64,000 nt of DNA, from assembly GCA_963837695.1 (NCBI GenBank), contig CAWINZ010000005.1, forward strand, positions 1,860,001-1,924,000. Direction: 5' to 3'. This DNA is from VRUE01 sp963837695. GTDB lineage: Bacteria > Actinomycetota > Thermoleophilia > Solirubrobacterales > 70-9. The notes under the pieces were generated by a model. That model searched no databases and was not told the DNA's origin. It was given only the letters and a program-made list of their open reading frames with translations. The translations under genes were made by a program, and so were the position numbers. Positions 24,455 to 33,275 of the stretch are shown piece by piece (the first letter of the stretch is position 1; each line of letters opens with the position of its first letter).

Positions 24455-26653
24455 GTGGTCGAGGAGTTCGATTCGACCCCGGTGGGCGACGGAGGGTCGA
24501 ATGGCGGCGCCGCGGTGGCGGTGGCGACGATCGACCGCGCCGCCCTGACGCGTGCCTTCGATTTTGCCTGCGACCGCCACGCCGACCAGATGCGGCGCTC
24601 GGGCGACGAGTTCATCACCCACCCCGTCGGCGTCGCTCAGATCTGCGCCGGCATGCGGCTCGACACCGAGACCCTCTGCGCAGCGCTGCTGCACGACACC
24701 GTCGAGGACACGAGCGCCAGCCTCGAGGAGATCCGCACCGAGTTCGGCGAGGAGATCGCCCAGCTCGTCGACGGGGTCACCAAGTTGACCGGGATGACCT
24801 TCGAGAGTCGCGACGAGCGTCAGGCGGAGAACTACCGCAAGATGATGGTCGCGATGGCCACCGACGTCAGGGTGATCCTGATCAAGCTGGCCGACCGTCT
24901 CCACAATATGCGCACGCTCGGCGCGCTGCCGAAGCAGAAGCAGATGGCTAAGTCGCGCGAGACGCTGGAGATCTACGCGCCGTTGGCCCACCGGCTGGGA
25001 ATCCACGCGATCAAATGGGAGCTCGAGGACCTCGCCTTCGCCACCCTGCACCCGCGCAAGTACAAGGAGATCAAACAACTGGTCGCCCAGCAGCGCGACG
25101 AGCGCGAGGTCTACGTCAACCAGGCGGGCGAGTTCCTCGGCCGGGAGCTGGAGGCCGTCGACATCGAAGCTGAGATCTCCGGCCGCGCCAAGCACTTCTA
25201 CTCGATCTACACGAAGATGACCAAGAAGGGCCGCGAGTTCAACGAGATCTTCGACCTCACCGCGATGCGCGTGATCGTCGGCTCGGTCAAAGACTGCTAC
25301 GGAGCGATCGGCGTCATCCACTCCCTCTGGAAGCCGCTGCCCGGCCGCTTCAAGGACTTCGTCGCGATGCCGAAGGCCAACATGTACCAGGCGCTGCACA
25401 CGACTGTGATCGGGCCCGAGGGCAAGCCGCTCGAGATCCAGATCCGCACCGGTGAGATGCACAGCCTGGCCGAGTACGGGATCGCCGCCCACGTCGCCTA
25501 CAAAGAGGGCGGCGGCGGCGATCCCAAGCGCGAGAAGATGACCTGGCTGCGGCAGCTGGTCGAGGCGGAGGGCGATCAGGATCCGGCCGAGTTCCTCGAG
25601 TCGCTGAAGGTCGACCTCTTCGAGGACGAGGTCTTCGTCTTCACCCCGAAGGGCGAGGTGAAGAACCTCTCGGCCGGCTCGACCCCGCTCGACTTCGCCT
25701 ACGCGGTCCACACCGACGTCGGCCACCGCTGCGTCGGCGCCAAGGTCAACGGCTCGATCGTGCCGCTGCACTACCAGCTGCGCTCAGGCGACATCGTCGA
25801 GGTGCTGACCGCGAAACAGAACCGCGGGCCCTCGCGCGACTGGCTGAAGCTGGTGCGAACCAGCCGCGCCCGCAACAAGATCCGCGCCTTCTTCAAACAG
25901 GAACGGCGAGAGGATGCCGAGAAGAAGGGCCGCGAGGCGCTCGAGGAGGCCCTGCGCAAGCGCGGCCTGCCGATGCAGAAGCTGGTCATGTCGCCACTGC
26001 TCGCCCAGGTGATCCGCGAGATGGGCTTCCACAAGGCGACCGAGTTCTACATCGCCCTCGGCCAGGGCAAGGTTTCGACCAAGGCGGTTGCCAACAAGCT
26101 GATGCAGCGGCTCAAAGAGGGCGAGGCCGTCGAGGACGAGCAACCGATCGGCTTCGAGGGCGCACGTGAGGACAAGGCACGCCGGACCAAGGACGCCTCC
26201 AACTACGGGATCCGGGTCAAGGGCGCCGACAACGTCGCCGTGCGCCTCGCCAAGTGCTGCCGGCCGGTGCCCGGCGACACGATCGCCGGCTACGTCTCGC
26301 TCGGCCGCGGTATCACCATCCACCGCGCCGACTGCAAGAACGTCAAGGCATTGATGAAGTCGCCGGAACGCTTCGTCGAGGTCGCCTGGGAGGGGGAGAA
26401 CGAGTCCTCCTACCGGGTCGAACTCCAGATCGACGCCTACGATCGCACTCGCCTGCTCGAGGACCTCTCGCGCACGTTCTCCGAGGCCGGGATCAACATC
26501 CTCGGCGCCAGCTGCATGACCAAGCACCCGATGGTGAAAAACCGCTTCGTCGTCGAGGTCGGCGACACCGAGCAGATCAAGCAGTGCATCTCCCGCCTGC
26601 GCAACGTCGAGTCCGTCTTCGACGCCTACCGCATCACGCCAGCGGCGCGATAG
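24455..26653 (+). CDS. relA: bifunctional (p)ppGpp synthetase/hydrolase
   Basis: Rel controls the stringent response. The HD hydrolase domain has AALLHDTVEDTSASLEEI (about residue 80) and LIKLADRLHNMRTLGAL. The synthetase domain has FYSIYTKMTKKGREFNEIFD, LTAMRVIVGSVKDCYG and KDFVAMPKANMYQALHTTV. A TGS domain (FVFTPKGEVKNLSAGSTPLD), a zinc/CC region (LAKCCRPVPGD) and a C-terminal ACT domain (YDRTRLLEDLSRTFSEAGI) complete it. 732 residues, GTG start. All HD residues look intact, so both activities are expected. Confidence 0.96.
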   Translation: MVEEFDSTPVGDGGSNGGAAVAVATIDRAALTRAFDFACDRHADQMRRSGDEFITHPVGVAQICAGMRLDTETLCAALLHDTVEDTSASLEEIRTEFGEEIAQLVDGVTKLTGMTFESRDERQAENYRKMMVAMATDVRVILIKLADRLHNMRTLGALPKQKQMAKSRETLEIYAPLAHRLGIHAIKWELEDLAFATLHPRKYKEIKQLVAQQRDEREVYVNQAGEFLGRELEAVDIEAEISGRAKHFYSIYTKMTKKGREFNEIFDLTAMRVIVGSVKDCYGAIGVIHSLWKPLPGRFKDFVAMPKANMYQALHTTVIGPEGKPLEIQIRTGEMHSLAEYGIAAHVAYKEGGGGDPKREKMTWLRQLVEAEGDQDPAEFLESLKVDLFEDEVFVFTPKGEVKNLSAGSTPLDFAYAVHTDVGHRCVGAKVNGSIVPLHYQLRSGDIVEVLTAKQNRGPSRDWLKLVRTSRARNKIRAFFKQERREDAEKKGREALEEALRKRGLPMQKLVMSPLLAQVIREMGFHKATEFYIALGQGKVSTKAVANKLMQRLKEGEAVEDEQPIGFEGAREDKARRTKDASNYGIRVKGADNVAVRLAKCCRPVPGDTIAGYVSLGRGITIHRADCKNVKALMKSPERFVEVAWEGENESSYRVELQIDAYDRTRLLEDLSRTFSEAGINILGASCMTKHPMVKNRFVVEVGDTEQIKQCISRLRNVESVFDAYRITPAAR

Positions 26654-26727
26654 TCAGCGCCCGGGGGTGTCCTGGTCGCTCGCGTGCAGGGCACGCCACG
26701 CTTCCTGCGTCCTACCCGGGCTTGACT
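26652..26727 (+). other. inverted repeat downstream of relA
   Basis: AGTCAGCGCCCGGG at 26652-26665 pairs with CCCGGGCTTGACT at 26715-26727, allowing a small bulge. There is no T-run. It overlaps the relA stop region and could be an mRNA 3'-end stabiliser. Beyond it, up to the transposase gene, only the terminator below is seen. Confidence 0.35.
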
Positions 26728-26771
26728 CTCGCACCGCTGATGTGGACGCCCATTTGTCAAGTCCCCAACCA

Positions 26772-26802
26772 CCAAGGGCCCGCTGACGCGGGCCTTCTTC
26801 TT
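26772..26802 (+). terminator. intrinsic terminator after relA
   Basis: A GGCCCGC-TGAC-GCGGGCC hairpin (26777-26783 with 26788-26794) is followed by TTCTTCTT, a moderately T-rich tail. It is about 120 bp past the relA stop and before the IS110 end, so it probably ends relA-operon transcripts. Confidence 0.6.
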
Positions 26803-26865
26803 GAGTCAGGAGGCGGCGGTCGGCCTGGTGCGCGACGCGCGGTCAGGCTGATATGCGCGGGTTGG

Positions 26866-27972
26866 CTACCGCAGGACCGGTTTTCGTCTCAGCGCCCGCT
26901 GTCTAGGATCGAGCGTCGCCGCAGGGCGGCTGCTCATAGCGGTATCGCGGATGCGCTGCGCGAAGGGCCGAGCCCGCCGCCTCCTGACCCAAGCAGTGCT
27001 TGGTGGTCTCAGTCGGCTGTCGCAACCGCCCAGCAGAAGCCGGAGAGCTCGCGCGCCACGGCGGCGGCGCAGCGCCGTGCCTTTGCGCGGCGCCCGGCGG
27101 TAGTGCCAGGCCGCCTCGACGAGGAGGCGCCGGGCATGGCGGGAGCCCGACTTCGTGATCGCGCCCTGGCGGCGCTTCTCCCCGCTGCTGTTCTCCGAGG
27201 GCACCAGGCCGAGGTAGCTCATCAGCTGCGCGGGGCGGGCGAAGCGCTCGAAGTCGCCGACCTCCGCGCAGAGGCCGAGGGCGCTGAGGGTGTCGATGCC
27301 GCGCAGGCAGCGCAGGTGGGCGACCTGCTGCTCCCAGGGGGAACCCTCCACCAGCGATGCCATCTGGGACTCGAGGCTCTCGCGGCGCACCAGCAGGGCG
27401 TCGATCGCCCCGATCCCGTCGAGCAGGACCGACTGGGCGACCGGCTCTGGGAGCTCGACCCTGCCCAGCCAGTCGAGATGGCGCTGGGTCCAGTTGTTGC
27501 CCTCGAAGCGCAGGTCGTGGCGCAGCAGGAGCTTGCCGACGCGGTGGCGGCCCCGCATCAGGTCGCCGCGGACGTCCTCGCGGGCGCGGACCAGATCGCG
27601 CATCGCCTCTTCGGCCGGCGCCGGCACCCGCACCGGGTGCAGGCCACCGATCATCAGCAACCGCACGAGGCGCTCGGCGTCGCGGCGATCGGTCTTGACC
27701 CGGTCCTGGGCCGGGCGCTCGATCTTGCCCGGGGCGGCGACGGTGCACTCGATGCCCCTTGCCGCCAGTGCCCGTGCCAAGCCGAAGCCCGTCGGGCCCG
27801 CCTCATAGGCGACCCGCACCGGCGCCGGCAGCCCGGCGCAGAACTCCACCACCTGCTCGGTCACTCCACCCATTCGCTGCACCGCCAGCTCGCCCGACTG
27901 CGAGTCGGCGATCGCCGCGACGACCTTCGCCGCGTGAACATCGAGACCCACCCACGTCCTAACCTGCGCCAT
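26866..27972 (-). CDS. IS110-family transposase, C-terminus frameshifted
   Basis: From ATG 27972 (MAQVRTWVGLDVHAAKVVA) the DEDD RuvC-like domain is intact: Asp in GLDVHAAK, Glu in AYEAGPTGFGLA, and KTDRRDAERLVRLL. The Transposase_20 domain has GIDTLSALGLCAEVGDFERF and the serine-containing AITKSGSRHARRLL. After YRRAPRKGTALRRR the frame is wrong: the usual ending VARELSGFCWAVATAD-stop is present but in another frame (stop at 27009-27011), and about 30-40 residues normally before it are missing. The enzyme is therefore probably defective through a deletion/frameshift. Confidence 0.85.
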   Translation of the reverse strand: MAQVRTWVGLDVHAAKVVAAIADSQSGELAVQRMGGVTEQVVEFCAGLPAPVRVAYEAGPTGFGLARALAARGIECTVAAPGKIERPAQDRVKTDRRDAERLVRLLMIGGLHPVRVPAPAEEAMRDLVRAREDVRGDLMRGRHRVGKLLLRHDLRFEGNNWTQRHLDWLGRVELPEPVAQSVLLDGIGAIDALLVRRESLESQMASLVEGSPWEQQVAHLRCLRGIDTLSALGLCAEVGDFERFARPAQLMSYLGLVPSENSSGEKRRQGAITKSGSRHARRLLVEAAWHYRRAPRKGTALRRRRGARALRLLLGGCDSRLRPPSTAWVRRRRARPFAQRIRDTAMSSRPAATLDPRQRALRRKPVLR

Positions 27973-28052
27973 GTCGGCACCCCCATGATTGCGGTCCTCG
28001 CCGAGGCCATTCCTCGGCGACAAACCCGCGCATCTCATGCGTGGGTGCCGAC
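27973..28052 (-). ncRNA. candidate IS110 bridge-RNA region
   Basis: Directly upstream of the transposase start, GTCGGCACCC (27973-27982) pairs with GGGTGCCGAC (28043-28052). Inside lies a second hairpin, TCGCCGAGG with CCTCGGCGA (27998-28006 and 28012-28020). IS110-group elements encode a bridge RNA in the non-coding end upstream of the transposase, and position and folding fit. Loop guide sequences cannot be assigned without the donor and target junctions. Confidence 0.45.
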
Positions 28053-28103
28053 CTTTACGCGGGGTTCGGACCGAGCCTGGCGTTCAGGTGGCGGCCATAG
28101 GGT

Positions 28104-29081
28104 CTAGGCGACCACGGTGAGCGCGCCCGGGGCGACGCTCAGCTCCAGGTGCGTTTTCTCGCCGATGTAGTCGCCGTCCACCTGGATCGGGAAGGGGCGG
28201 TCGATGCCGTCCTTGGTCTGGGAGATCGACTCGATGGTCGCGCTCGTGACCGCTTCGAAGTGCTCGATCTGGCGGTGGCGCGCGGCCGGCCGCTGCGCAC
28301 TGAATAGGCGCGGGATCAGGGTCGGCATGTCGCGCACCGCGGCGCGCTTGAGGACGCCGAGCGAGAGGCTGCCGTCGTCGATCTCGACCCCCTCGCAGAC
28401 CCGGACCGGGCGGCTGGCGAAGTAGGTGAAGGGGTCGGAGTTCTGCGCCAGGGCGGTGACGCCCTCACTCGTCTGCGTACCGTCGATCTCAACCCGCAAC
28501 CGAACCGGCTTGACCATGTAGCTGCGATAGAAGGCCGAGATCGCCGCCCAGCTGTAGTAGTAGGGGCCGGCGCGCGACTTCAAGCGCGGGTGCGCGTCGA
28601 CGCGTTTGACCACGGTGGCGTCGATCCCGACCCCGCAGGAGAAGACGAAGTGGCGCTCGTCGGCCATACCGAGGTCGATCTTGCGCGGCGCCCACCGGTC
28701 GACGGCGGCGAGCAGATGCTCGGTCGCGTCGACCACGTCGTTGGGGATACCCAGCGTCCGGCAGACGACGTTGGTCGAGCCGCCGGGCAGGACCGAGACC
28801 GGCACGTCGGTGCCGGCGAGCCCGTTGGCGACCTCGTTCAGGGTGCCGTCGCCACCGAAGGCGACGACGATGTCGTAACCATGGTCGCGCACCTCGCGAC
28901 CTATCTCCGTAGCGTGGTTCTGCGCCTCGGTCGCGACCATCTCGACCTCGTAGCGGCCCTGCAGCGCGTAGACGACCAGGTTCTTGAGCCGGTCGGAGAC
29001 GGTCGTCGCGTAGGGATTGACGATCAGCAGCATCCGCTTCTTGGCGGACCTGCGTGACTTTCCGGAGCCGAGTCTGACCAT
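28104..29081 (-). CDS. diacylglycerol/lipid kinase family protein
   Basis: The start is placed at ATG 29081 (MVRLGSGKSRRSAKK) because the longer frame overlaps the divergent secreted-protein gene. The 325-residue product has the DAGK catalytic signature: LLIVNPYATTVSDRL, IVVAFGGDGTLNEVANGLAG and VLPGGSTNVVCRTLGIP. The beta-rich C-terminal domain ends FPIQVDGDYIGEKTHLEL. It phosphorylates a lipid such as diacylglycerol or a related sphingoid/isoprenoid substrate at the membrane surface; specificity unknown. Confidence 0.9.
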   Translation of the reverse strand: MVRLGSGKSRRSAKKRMLLIVNPYATTVSDRLKNLVVYALQGRYEVEMVATEAQNHATEIGREVRDHGYDIVVAFGGDGTLNEVANGLAGTDVPVSVLPGGSTNVVCRTLGIPNDVVDATEHLLAAVDRWAPRKIDLGMADERHFVFSCGVGIDATVVKRVDAHPRLKSRAGPYYYSWAAISAFYRSYMVKPVRLRVEIDGTQTSEGVTALAQNSDPFTYFASRPVRVCEGVEIDDGSLSLGVLKRAAVRDMPTLIPRLFSAQRPAARHRQIEHFEAVTSATIESISQTKDGIDRPFPIQVDGDYIGEKTHLELSVAPGALTVVA

Positions 29082-29112
29082 CGAGCGCTGCAATCTATGC
29101 GGCCTGGGTATC

Positions 29113-29601
29113 GTGCGGGCTATCGTCGCCTCCTCGACACGCATCCTTGCCGTCGGGATGCTGCTCTCGGCACTCGCGTTCTGCTGGCTGGTCTCCGGCG
29201 TCGTGGCGAAGCCGAGCGGCCCGCGGGCCGAATACACGACGCTCGGCTACAACCGCGCGCATGGCTTCTTCTACGGCACCGCCAAGATGCCCGCGAAGAC
29301 CGACGGCTCCGGCGGCTTTGCCTGTCTTACCGGCAATCGCCACTTCCCCGACGGACCGCGCCTGCTGAAGATCTACCGCGTCCTGCCCGGCCCCAATCGG
29401 GCGATCTCACCCGACATCGCCGCCGGGGCGACACCGGAAAACGGCACGCTGGCGTGGAAGTTCGAGCGCAAGCGTGTCCCGACAGGCCGCTACTACGTCG
29501 TCTTCGAAGAAGAGGTCCGCTCCTCGCCCTACGCGCCCAGCGAATGCCCCGGCTTTCGCTCGGCCGCGACCCTGCTGCCGCGACCTCGACGCGCTGGGTA
29601 G
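29113..29601 (+). CDS. secreted protein of unknown function
   Basis: I chose GTG 29113, which gives a clean signal segment (STRILAVGMLLSALAFCWLVSG), over an upstream start that would overlap the lipid kinase. About 162 residues. The mature part has GFFYGTAKMPAKTDGSG, FACLTGNRHFPDG and a late Cys (SECPGFRS), suggesting one disulfide. It is divergent from the kinase gene. I recognise no family. Confidence 0.5.
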   Translation: MRAIVASSTRILAVGMLLSALAFCWLVSGVVAKPSGPRAEYTTLGYNRAHGFFYGTAKMPAKTDGSGGFACLTGNRHFPDGPRLLKIYRVLPGPNRAISPDIAAGATPENGTLAWKFERKRVPTGRYYVVFEEEVRSSPYAPSECPGFRSAATLLPRPRRAG

Positions 29602-29626
29602 TCGCCTCGCAGGAGAGGATGTCCGC

Positions 29627-30349
29627 TCAGTGGCTCGACGAAATCACCCTGCCGCGATACGCCTTGGGGCTGGCGAGGACGTCGTGTGAACCACATGGCT
29701 GCGGGGCAGGCCCTGTGGGGCATTGCCAGATTGGGGTACCGCCGAGCGGCACCTGGACCTGCGCGCAGATCACCCGAGCGCGATAGCGGGGAGCGGTCGC
29801 GTTGCCGAGGCGACGGGCCTCCGATGCCTTCAGCACGACGCTTCGAAAGGACACTCTCTTCATCTGCGCCGAATAGACGCCGGGCTCGAAGATGTAGAAG
29901 TTCGTATATCCGCCGGCCGGTGCGTCGGCGCGATCCGCGGTTAGCCAGAGGCTGCCGCCGGCATTCGTGGCGCCGGTCAGATAGGGGGCGCCTTGGCGAA
30001 ACACAGAGACCGTTCTGTGCGAGAGGCAGCTCCTGTTGCCCGGCGCAAACCTGTATTCGCGTGACCCTTCTTCAAATATCGCGTGCCCGCCTTTGCAAGA
30101 GCGACCAAGTGAGAAACTCACTGCATATGGGCTCAGTGCAAAATCGCTCTCGCAGGAATTGCCGCGATTACCGCCCTCGTTTTCGGCGATGAGGCTGGTG
30201 TTGAAGCGAGCCGTCAGTAGACCCGCAGCTGCAACGCTCGACCACCACAAGGCGACGACACTCGCAACGATCGAACCAATGACGATCGGCAAAGCCGATC
30301 GTTTCCGAGGGACATCGTCCCGGGACCTGCTTTCCGACCTCCCCCGCAT
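29627..30349 (-). CDS. membrane-anchored exported protein, unknown
   Basis: A 240-residue protein with a basic N-terminus, one transmembrane helix (LPIVIGSIVASVVALWWSSV) and a Cys-containing exterior (NSCESDF, GRSCKGG, NRSCLSH, VICAQV, WQCPTGPAPQPCG), about three disulfides. The coding DNA is visibly less GC-rich than its neighbours, with frequent A/T third bases, which hints at recent acquisition. It is convergent with the secreted gene at 29113-29601. No family recognised. Confidence 0.5.
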   Translation of the reverse strand: MRGRSESRSRDDVPRKRSALPIVIGSIVASVVALWWSSVAAAGLLTARFNTSLIAENEGGNRGNSCESDFALSPYAVSFSLGRSCKGGHAIFEEGSREYRFAPGNRSCLSHRTVSVFRQGAPYLTGATNAGGSLWLTADRADAPAGGYTNFYIFEPGVYSAQMKRVSFRSVVLKASEARRLGNATAPRYRARVICAQVQVPLGGTPIWQCPTGPAPQPCGSHDVLASPKAYRGRVISSSH

Positions 30350-30386
30350 GCGCGGAGCATAGCTTCGATCTCCGAACGAGCCGCTT

Positions 30387-31394
30387 TTAGGCAGCGACGG
30401 TTTCGTAGCGGACCACGTCCCCGTCCTCTACTTCGCGCACCCGGCCCTCGTTGAACAGCAGGTCGGCGTGGCCGATCACCTCGGAGAGGGTCAGGAAGGC
30501 CTGGGTGACGGCGACGTCGCCCCAGATCGCCTGGGCGATCTCGTAGCCGCTGCGGGGCTGCTCGGCGATCAGGTCGTAGATCTTCTCCTTGCGGCGCTCG
30601 TGCTTGGCGAGGCGGTCGTCGATCAGCGCGACGTGGTCGACGATCGGCTCGCCGTGGCCGGAGAGGACGATCTCGGCCGGCATTTCGCGCGTCTTCCTCA
30701 TCGACTCGATGTAGGTGACGAGGGCCTGGGTGCGCTGCGAGGAGCCGTCGAGCGGGCGGGAGATCAGCGGGTTGGAGGAGATGTGGGCGATCAGGTGGTC
30801 GGCGGCGATCAGGATCTTGCGCTGCTCATCCCAGAAGACCGTGTCGGAGGGGCTGTGGCCGGGCCGGTGCAACGCCTGCAGGGTGCGGTCGCGGAAGGGC
30901 ATCGCCTGGCCGTCCTCCAACGGCCGCGTCACCTCGGCCTTCGAGCCCCAGCCGCGGAAGCTGCGCGAGACGCTCTGCAGGGCGAAGGCGACCTCCTGGG
31001 GGATGCCGTTGCGCAGCATCAGTTCGACCGCGAACTCGTCCTCGCGCTCGGATTCCTCGCCGAAGCTCGCCAGCCGCTCGGCGGCGAGCCCGAGCGCCGC
31101 GACCTCGGCCCCGGAATGCTCGACGACGATCTCGACCAGGCCGAGGTGGTCGATGTGCTGGTGGGTGAGGATGACCAGCTCGAGGTCGTCGATCGAGTGG
31201 CCGCGGGCGACGAGCTGTCCCTGCAACTCGTCGAGCGCCTTGCCCGAGTTCGGGCCGGTGTCGATCAGGGTCAACGGCGCGTCCTCGAGCAGGTAGCAGT
31301 TGACCCGTCCGACGGCGAACGGGGTGGGGATGCGGAGCTGGTGGATGCCGGCCAGCGCCGCCTGCTCCAGCGCCTCCTCGGGGCTCAGGGTCAC
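30387..31394 (-). CDS. metallo-beta-lactamase fold hydrolase
   Basis: The GTG at 31394 overlaps the mutase stop as GTGA, so this start is favoured. 335 residues. Zinc ligands: LVILTHQHIDHLGLVEI (HxHxDH), a later His in LHRPGHSPSDTVFW, Asp in ILIAADHLIAHIS and His in LSGHGEPIVDH. A C-terminal winged-helix-like tail (SGYEIAQAIWGDVAV) follows, as in LACTB2-type enzymes. It could be a thioesterase, glyoxalase II-like or RNA-acting hydrolase; the substrate cannot be read from sequence. Confidence 0.85.
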   Translation of the reverse strand: MTLSPEEALEQAALAGIHQLRIPTPFAVGRVNCYLLEDAPLTLIDTGPNSGKALDELQGQLVARGHSIDDLELVILTHQHIDHLGLVEIVVEHSGAEVAALGLAAERLASFGEESEREDEFAVELMLRNGIPQEVAFALQSVSRSFRGWGSKAEVTRPLEDGQAMPFRDRTLQALHRPGHSPSDTVFWDEQRKILIAADHLIAHISSNPLISRPLDGSSQRTQALVTYIESMRKTREMPAEIVLSGHGEPIVDHVALIDDRLAKHERRKEKIYDLIAEQPRSGYEIAQAIWGDVAVTQAFLTLSEVIGHADLLFNEGRVREVEDGDVVRYETVAA

Positions 31395-32773
31395 GCTCGG
31401 ATCAGCGCCAGGATCTCGTCGCGCTTTGCCTCCATGTCCTCGCGCGAGACGAGCGACTCGAGGTTGAGGCGGAGCAGCGGCTCGGTATTGGACGGGCGCA
31501 CGTTGAAGTGCCAATCCGGGTAGTCGACCGATATACCGTCGAGGCGCGTCAACTCCCCGTCGGAGAAGCGCTCGGCGATCTCTGCCATCTTCGCCTCGCC
31601 GTCGGCGACCTCGGAGTTGATCTCGCCGGAGATGAAGTAGCGCGAGCGGAACTCGGCCATCAGCTCACCGATCGAGCGCCCGTCGCGCGAGAGCAGCTCG
31701 AGCATCAGCAGGGCCGGGATCGTGCCCGAGTCGGCGCACCAGAAGTCGCGGAAGTAGTAGTGGCCGGACACCTCGCCGCCGAACACGGCGTTCTCCTCGC
31801 GCATGCGGATCTTGAAGAAGGCGTGGCCGACACGGGAGAGGTCGGAGCGACCTCCCTCGGCGGCGACCAGGTCCGGCACGGCGCGGCTGGAGCGGGGGTC
31901 GTAGAGGATCGTCGCGCCGGGATTCTTGGCCAGCGCGGCGCGGGCGAGCAGGGCGCAGATGAAGTCGCCGTCGCAGAAGGCGCCCTCGCCGTCGATGAAG
32001 AAGCAGCGGTCCGCGTCGCCGTCCCAGGCGATGCCGAGGTCGGCGCCGGCTGAGCGCACTCGCTCTTCGATCAGCCTGCGGTTCTCCGGCAGCAGCGGAT
32101 TCGGCTCGTGGTCGGGGAAATCGCCGTCGGGCTGGAAGTACATCTCCTCGAGGTCGAGGCCGAGCTTACGCAGGATCGGACCGACCATCGGCCCGGCCAT
32201 CCCGTTGCCGCCGTCGACGACGACCTTGAGCGGCTTGACTGCGGCCGGATCGATGAAGGAGAGCGCGTGCTGCCTGTATTCGTCCCAGACGTCGACCTCC
32301 TCGAAGGAGCCGCCGCCCGGAGCGGAGCCGAGCCCGGCTTCGATCTCGCGCTGCACGTCGCCGATGCCGGCGTCGCCAGAGAGCGCCAGGGCCCCCTCCC
32401 GGACGAGCTTGACGCCGGTGTAGGCCTTCGGGTTATGCGAAGCGGTGACCATCGCGCCGCCGTCGAGCTCGCGCGAGCCGACCAGGTGGTAGAGCATCTC
32501 GGTGGCGACCATGCCGGCGTCGAGCACCGTGGCGCCCTCGAAGATCAAGCCGTCGCGCAGCTCTGCCGCCATCGACGGCGCAGTGAGGCGCATGTCGCGG
32601 CCGAGGCCGACCCGCAGCTCGCTCGGCTGCTTGCCGCGCAGCCGCGCCAGCACGCGGGCGAAGGCGCGACCGATGGCGAGCGCCGTCGTCTCGTCCATTT
32701 CCTCGCCGTAGAGGCCGCGGATGTCGTAGGCCTTGAAGATCTGGCTTGGCGCCAGCGGGGCGACCTCGGTCAT
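31391..32773 (-). CDS. manB: phosphomannomutase/phosphoglucomutase
   Basis: 460 residues of the alpha-D-phosphohexomutase family. The N-terminus IFKAYDIRGLYGEEMDE, the phosphoserine loop GGAMVTASHNPKAYTGVKL (about residue 103), the metal loop IAWDGDADRCFFIDGEG and the sugar-binding VFGGEVSGHYYF are all present. The C-terminal phosphate loop is NVRPSNTEPLLRL. It interconverts hexose 6- and 1-phosphates, feeding GDP-mannose or cell-wall glycans. It is upstream of and coupled to the MBL gene. Confidence 0.93.
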   Translation of the reverse strand: MTEVAPLAPSQIFKAYDIRGLYGEEMDETTALAIGRAFARVLARLRGKQPSELRVGLGRDMRLTAPSMAAELRDGLIFEGATVLDAGMVATEMLYHLVGSRELDGGAMVTASHNPKAYTGVKLVREGALALSGDAGIGDVQREIEAGLGSAPGGGSFEEVDVWDEYRQHALSFIDPAAVKPLKVVVDGGNGMAGPMVGPILRKLGLDLEEMYFQPDGDFPDHEPNPLLPENRRLIEERVRSAGADLGIAWDGDADRCFFIDGEGAFCDGDFICALLARAALAKNPGATILYDPRSSRAVPDLVAAEGGRSDLSRVGHAFFKIRMREENAVFGGEVSGHYYFRDFWCADSGTIPALLMLELLSRDGRSIGELMAEFRSRYFISGEINSEVADGEAKMAEIAERFSDGELTRLDGISVDYPDWHFNVRPSNTEPLLRLNLESLVSREDMEAKRDEILALIRA

Positions 32774-32774
32774 C

Positions 32775-33263
32775 TCAAAACGCTCCTTTCAGCGCCTCGA
32801 AGCTCTGCTCAAGCGTCTGCGGCATCACTTTGGTGTCTGCGATAACCGGCATGAAGTTGGTGTCGCCGCCCCAGCGAGGAACGACGTGGAGGTGGATGTG
32901 GTGCTCGACCCCGGCGCCGGCGACGCGGCCCTGGTTGAAGCCGACGTTGTAGCCGTGCGGGTCGTAGACCTCCTCAAGGCGGCTCATCGCCCGCTGCGCC
33001 AGCGACATCATCTCCGCGACGGTCTCGCCGGGCAGGTCCTGAATGCGCCCGATGTGCCCATACGGCGCCACCATCAGGTGCCCGTTGGTGTAGGGGAAGA
33101 GGTTGAGGATCACGAAGCAGCTCCGGCCGCGATGGACGATCAGGTTCGCCGCATCGTCATCCTCCGCCGGCTTGGCGCAGAAGATGCACTCCTCCTCGTT
33201 GTCCTTGGACGCGTCCTTCACGTAGGCGAGGCGCCAGGGCGCCCAGATGCGAAAGTTGGCCAC
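32775..33263 (-). CDS. HIT family nucleotide-binding protein (AP4A hydrolase/phosphorylase-like)
   Basis: 162 residues with a leading CIFCAKPAED zinc motif, LNLFPYTNGHLMVAPYGH and the histidine triad VEHHIHLHVVPRW (nucleophile in HxHxHxx). This subgroup, common in actinobacteria, acts on dinucleoside polyphosphates such as Ap4A. It lies 1 bp from the mutase start codon region and on the same strand, so is likely co-transcribed with it and with corA upstream. Confidence 0.9.
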   Translation of the reverse strand: MANFRIWAPWRLAYVKDASKDNEEECIFCAKPAEDDDAANLIVHRGRSCFVILNLFPYTNGHLMVAPYGHIGRIQDLPGETVAEMMSLAQRAMSRLEEVYDPHGYNVGFNQGRVAGAGVEHHIHLHVVPRWGGDTNFMPVIADTKVMPQTLEQSFEALKGAF

Positions 33264-33275
33264 AGGAGCGGCAGG

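Larger units (their letters stand above)
26830..28100 (-). mobile_element. IS110-family element (approximate limits)
   Basis: Includes the transposase gene, its downstream non-coding DNA and a structured upstream non-coding segment. IS110 elements lack conspicuous terminal repeats, so the ends are estimates bounded by the relA terminator and the lipid kinase stop codon at 28104. Confidence 0.5.

Noticed and set aside
26866..27008. Genuine C-terminal extension of the IS110 transposase
   Set aside because: The residues are Arg/Pro-rich, unlike the family, and the expected ending is readable in another frame nearby.
26254..28107. Plus-strand frame of 617 codons across relA and the IS110 element
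   Set aside because: It crosses the relA 3' end in another frame and runs antisense to the IS110 transposase.
29017..29112. Upstream start for the secreted gene at 29113
   Set aside because: It would overlap the start of the divergent lipid kinase and lacks a signal peptide at the N-terminus.
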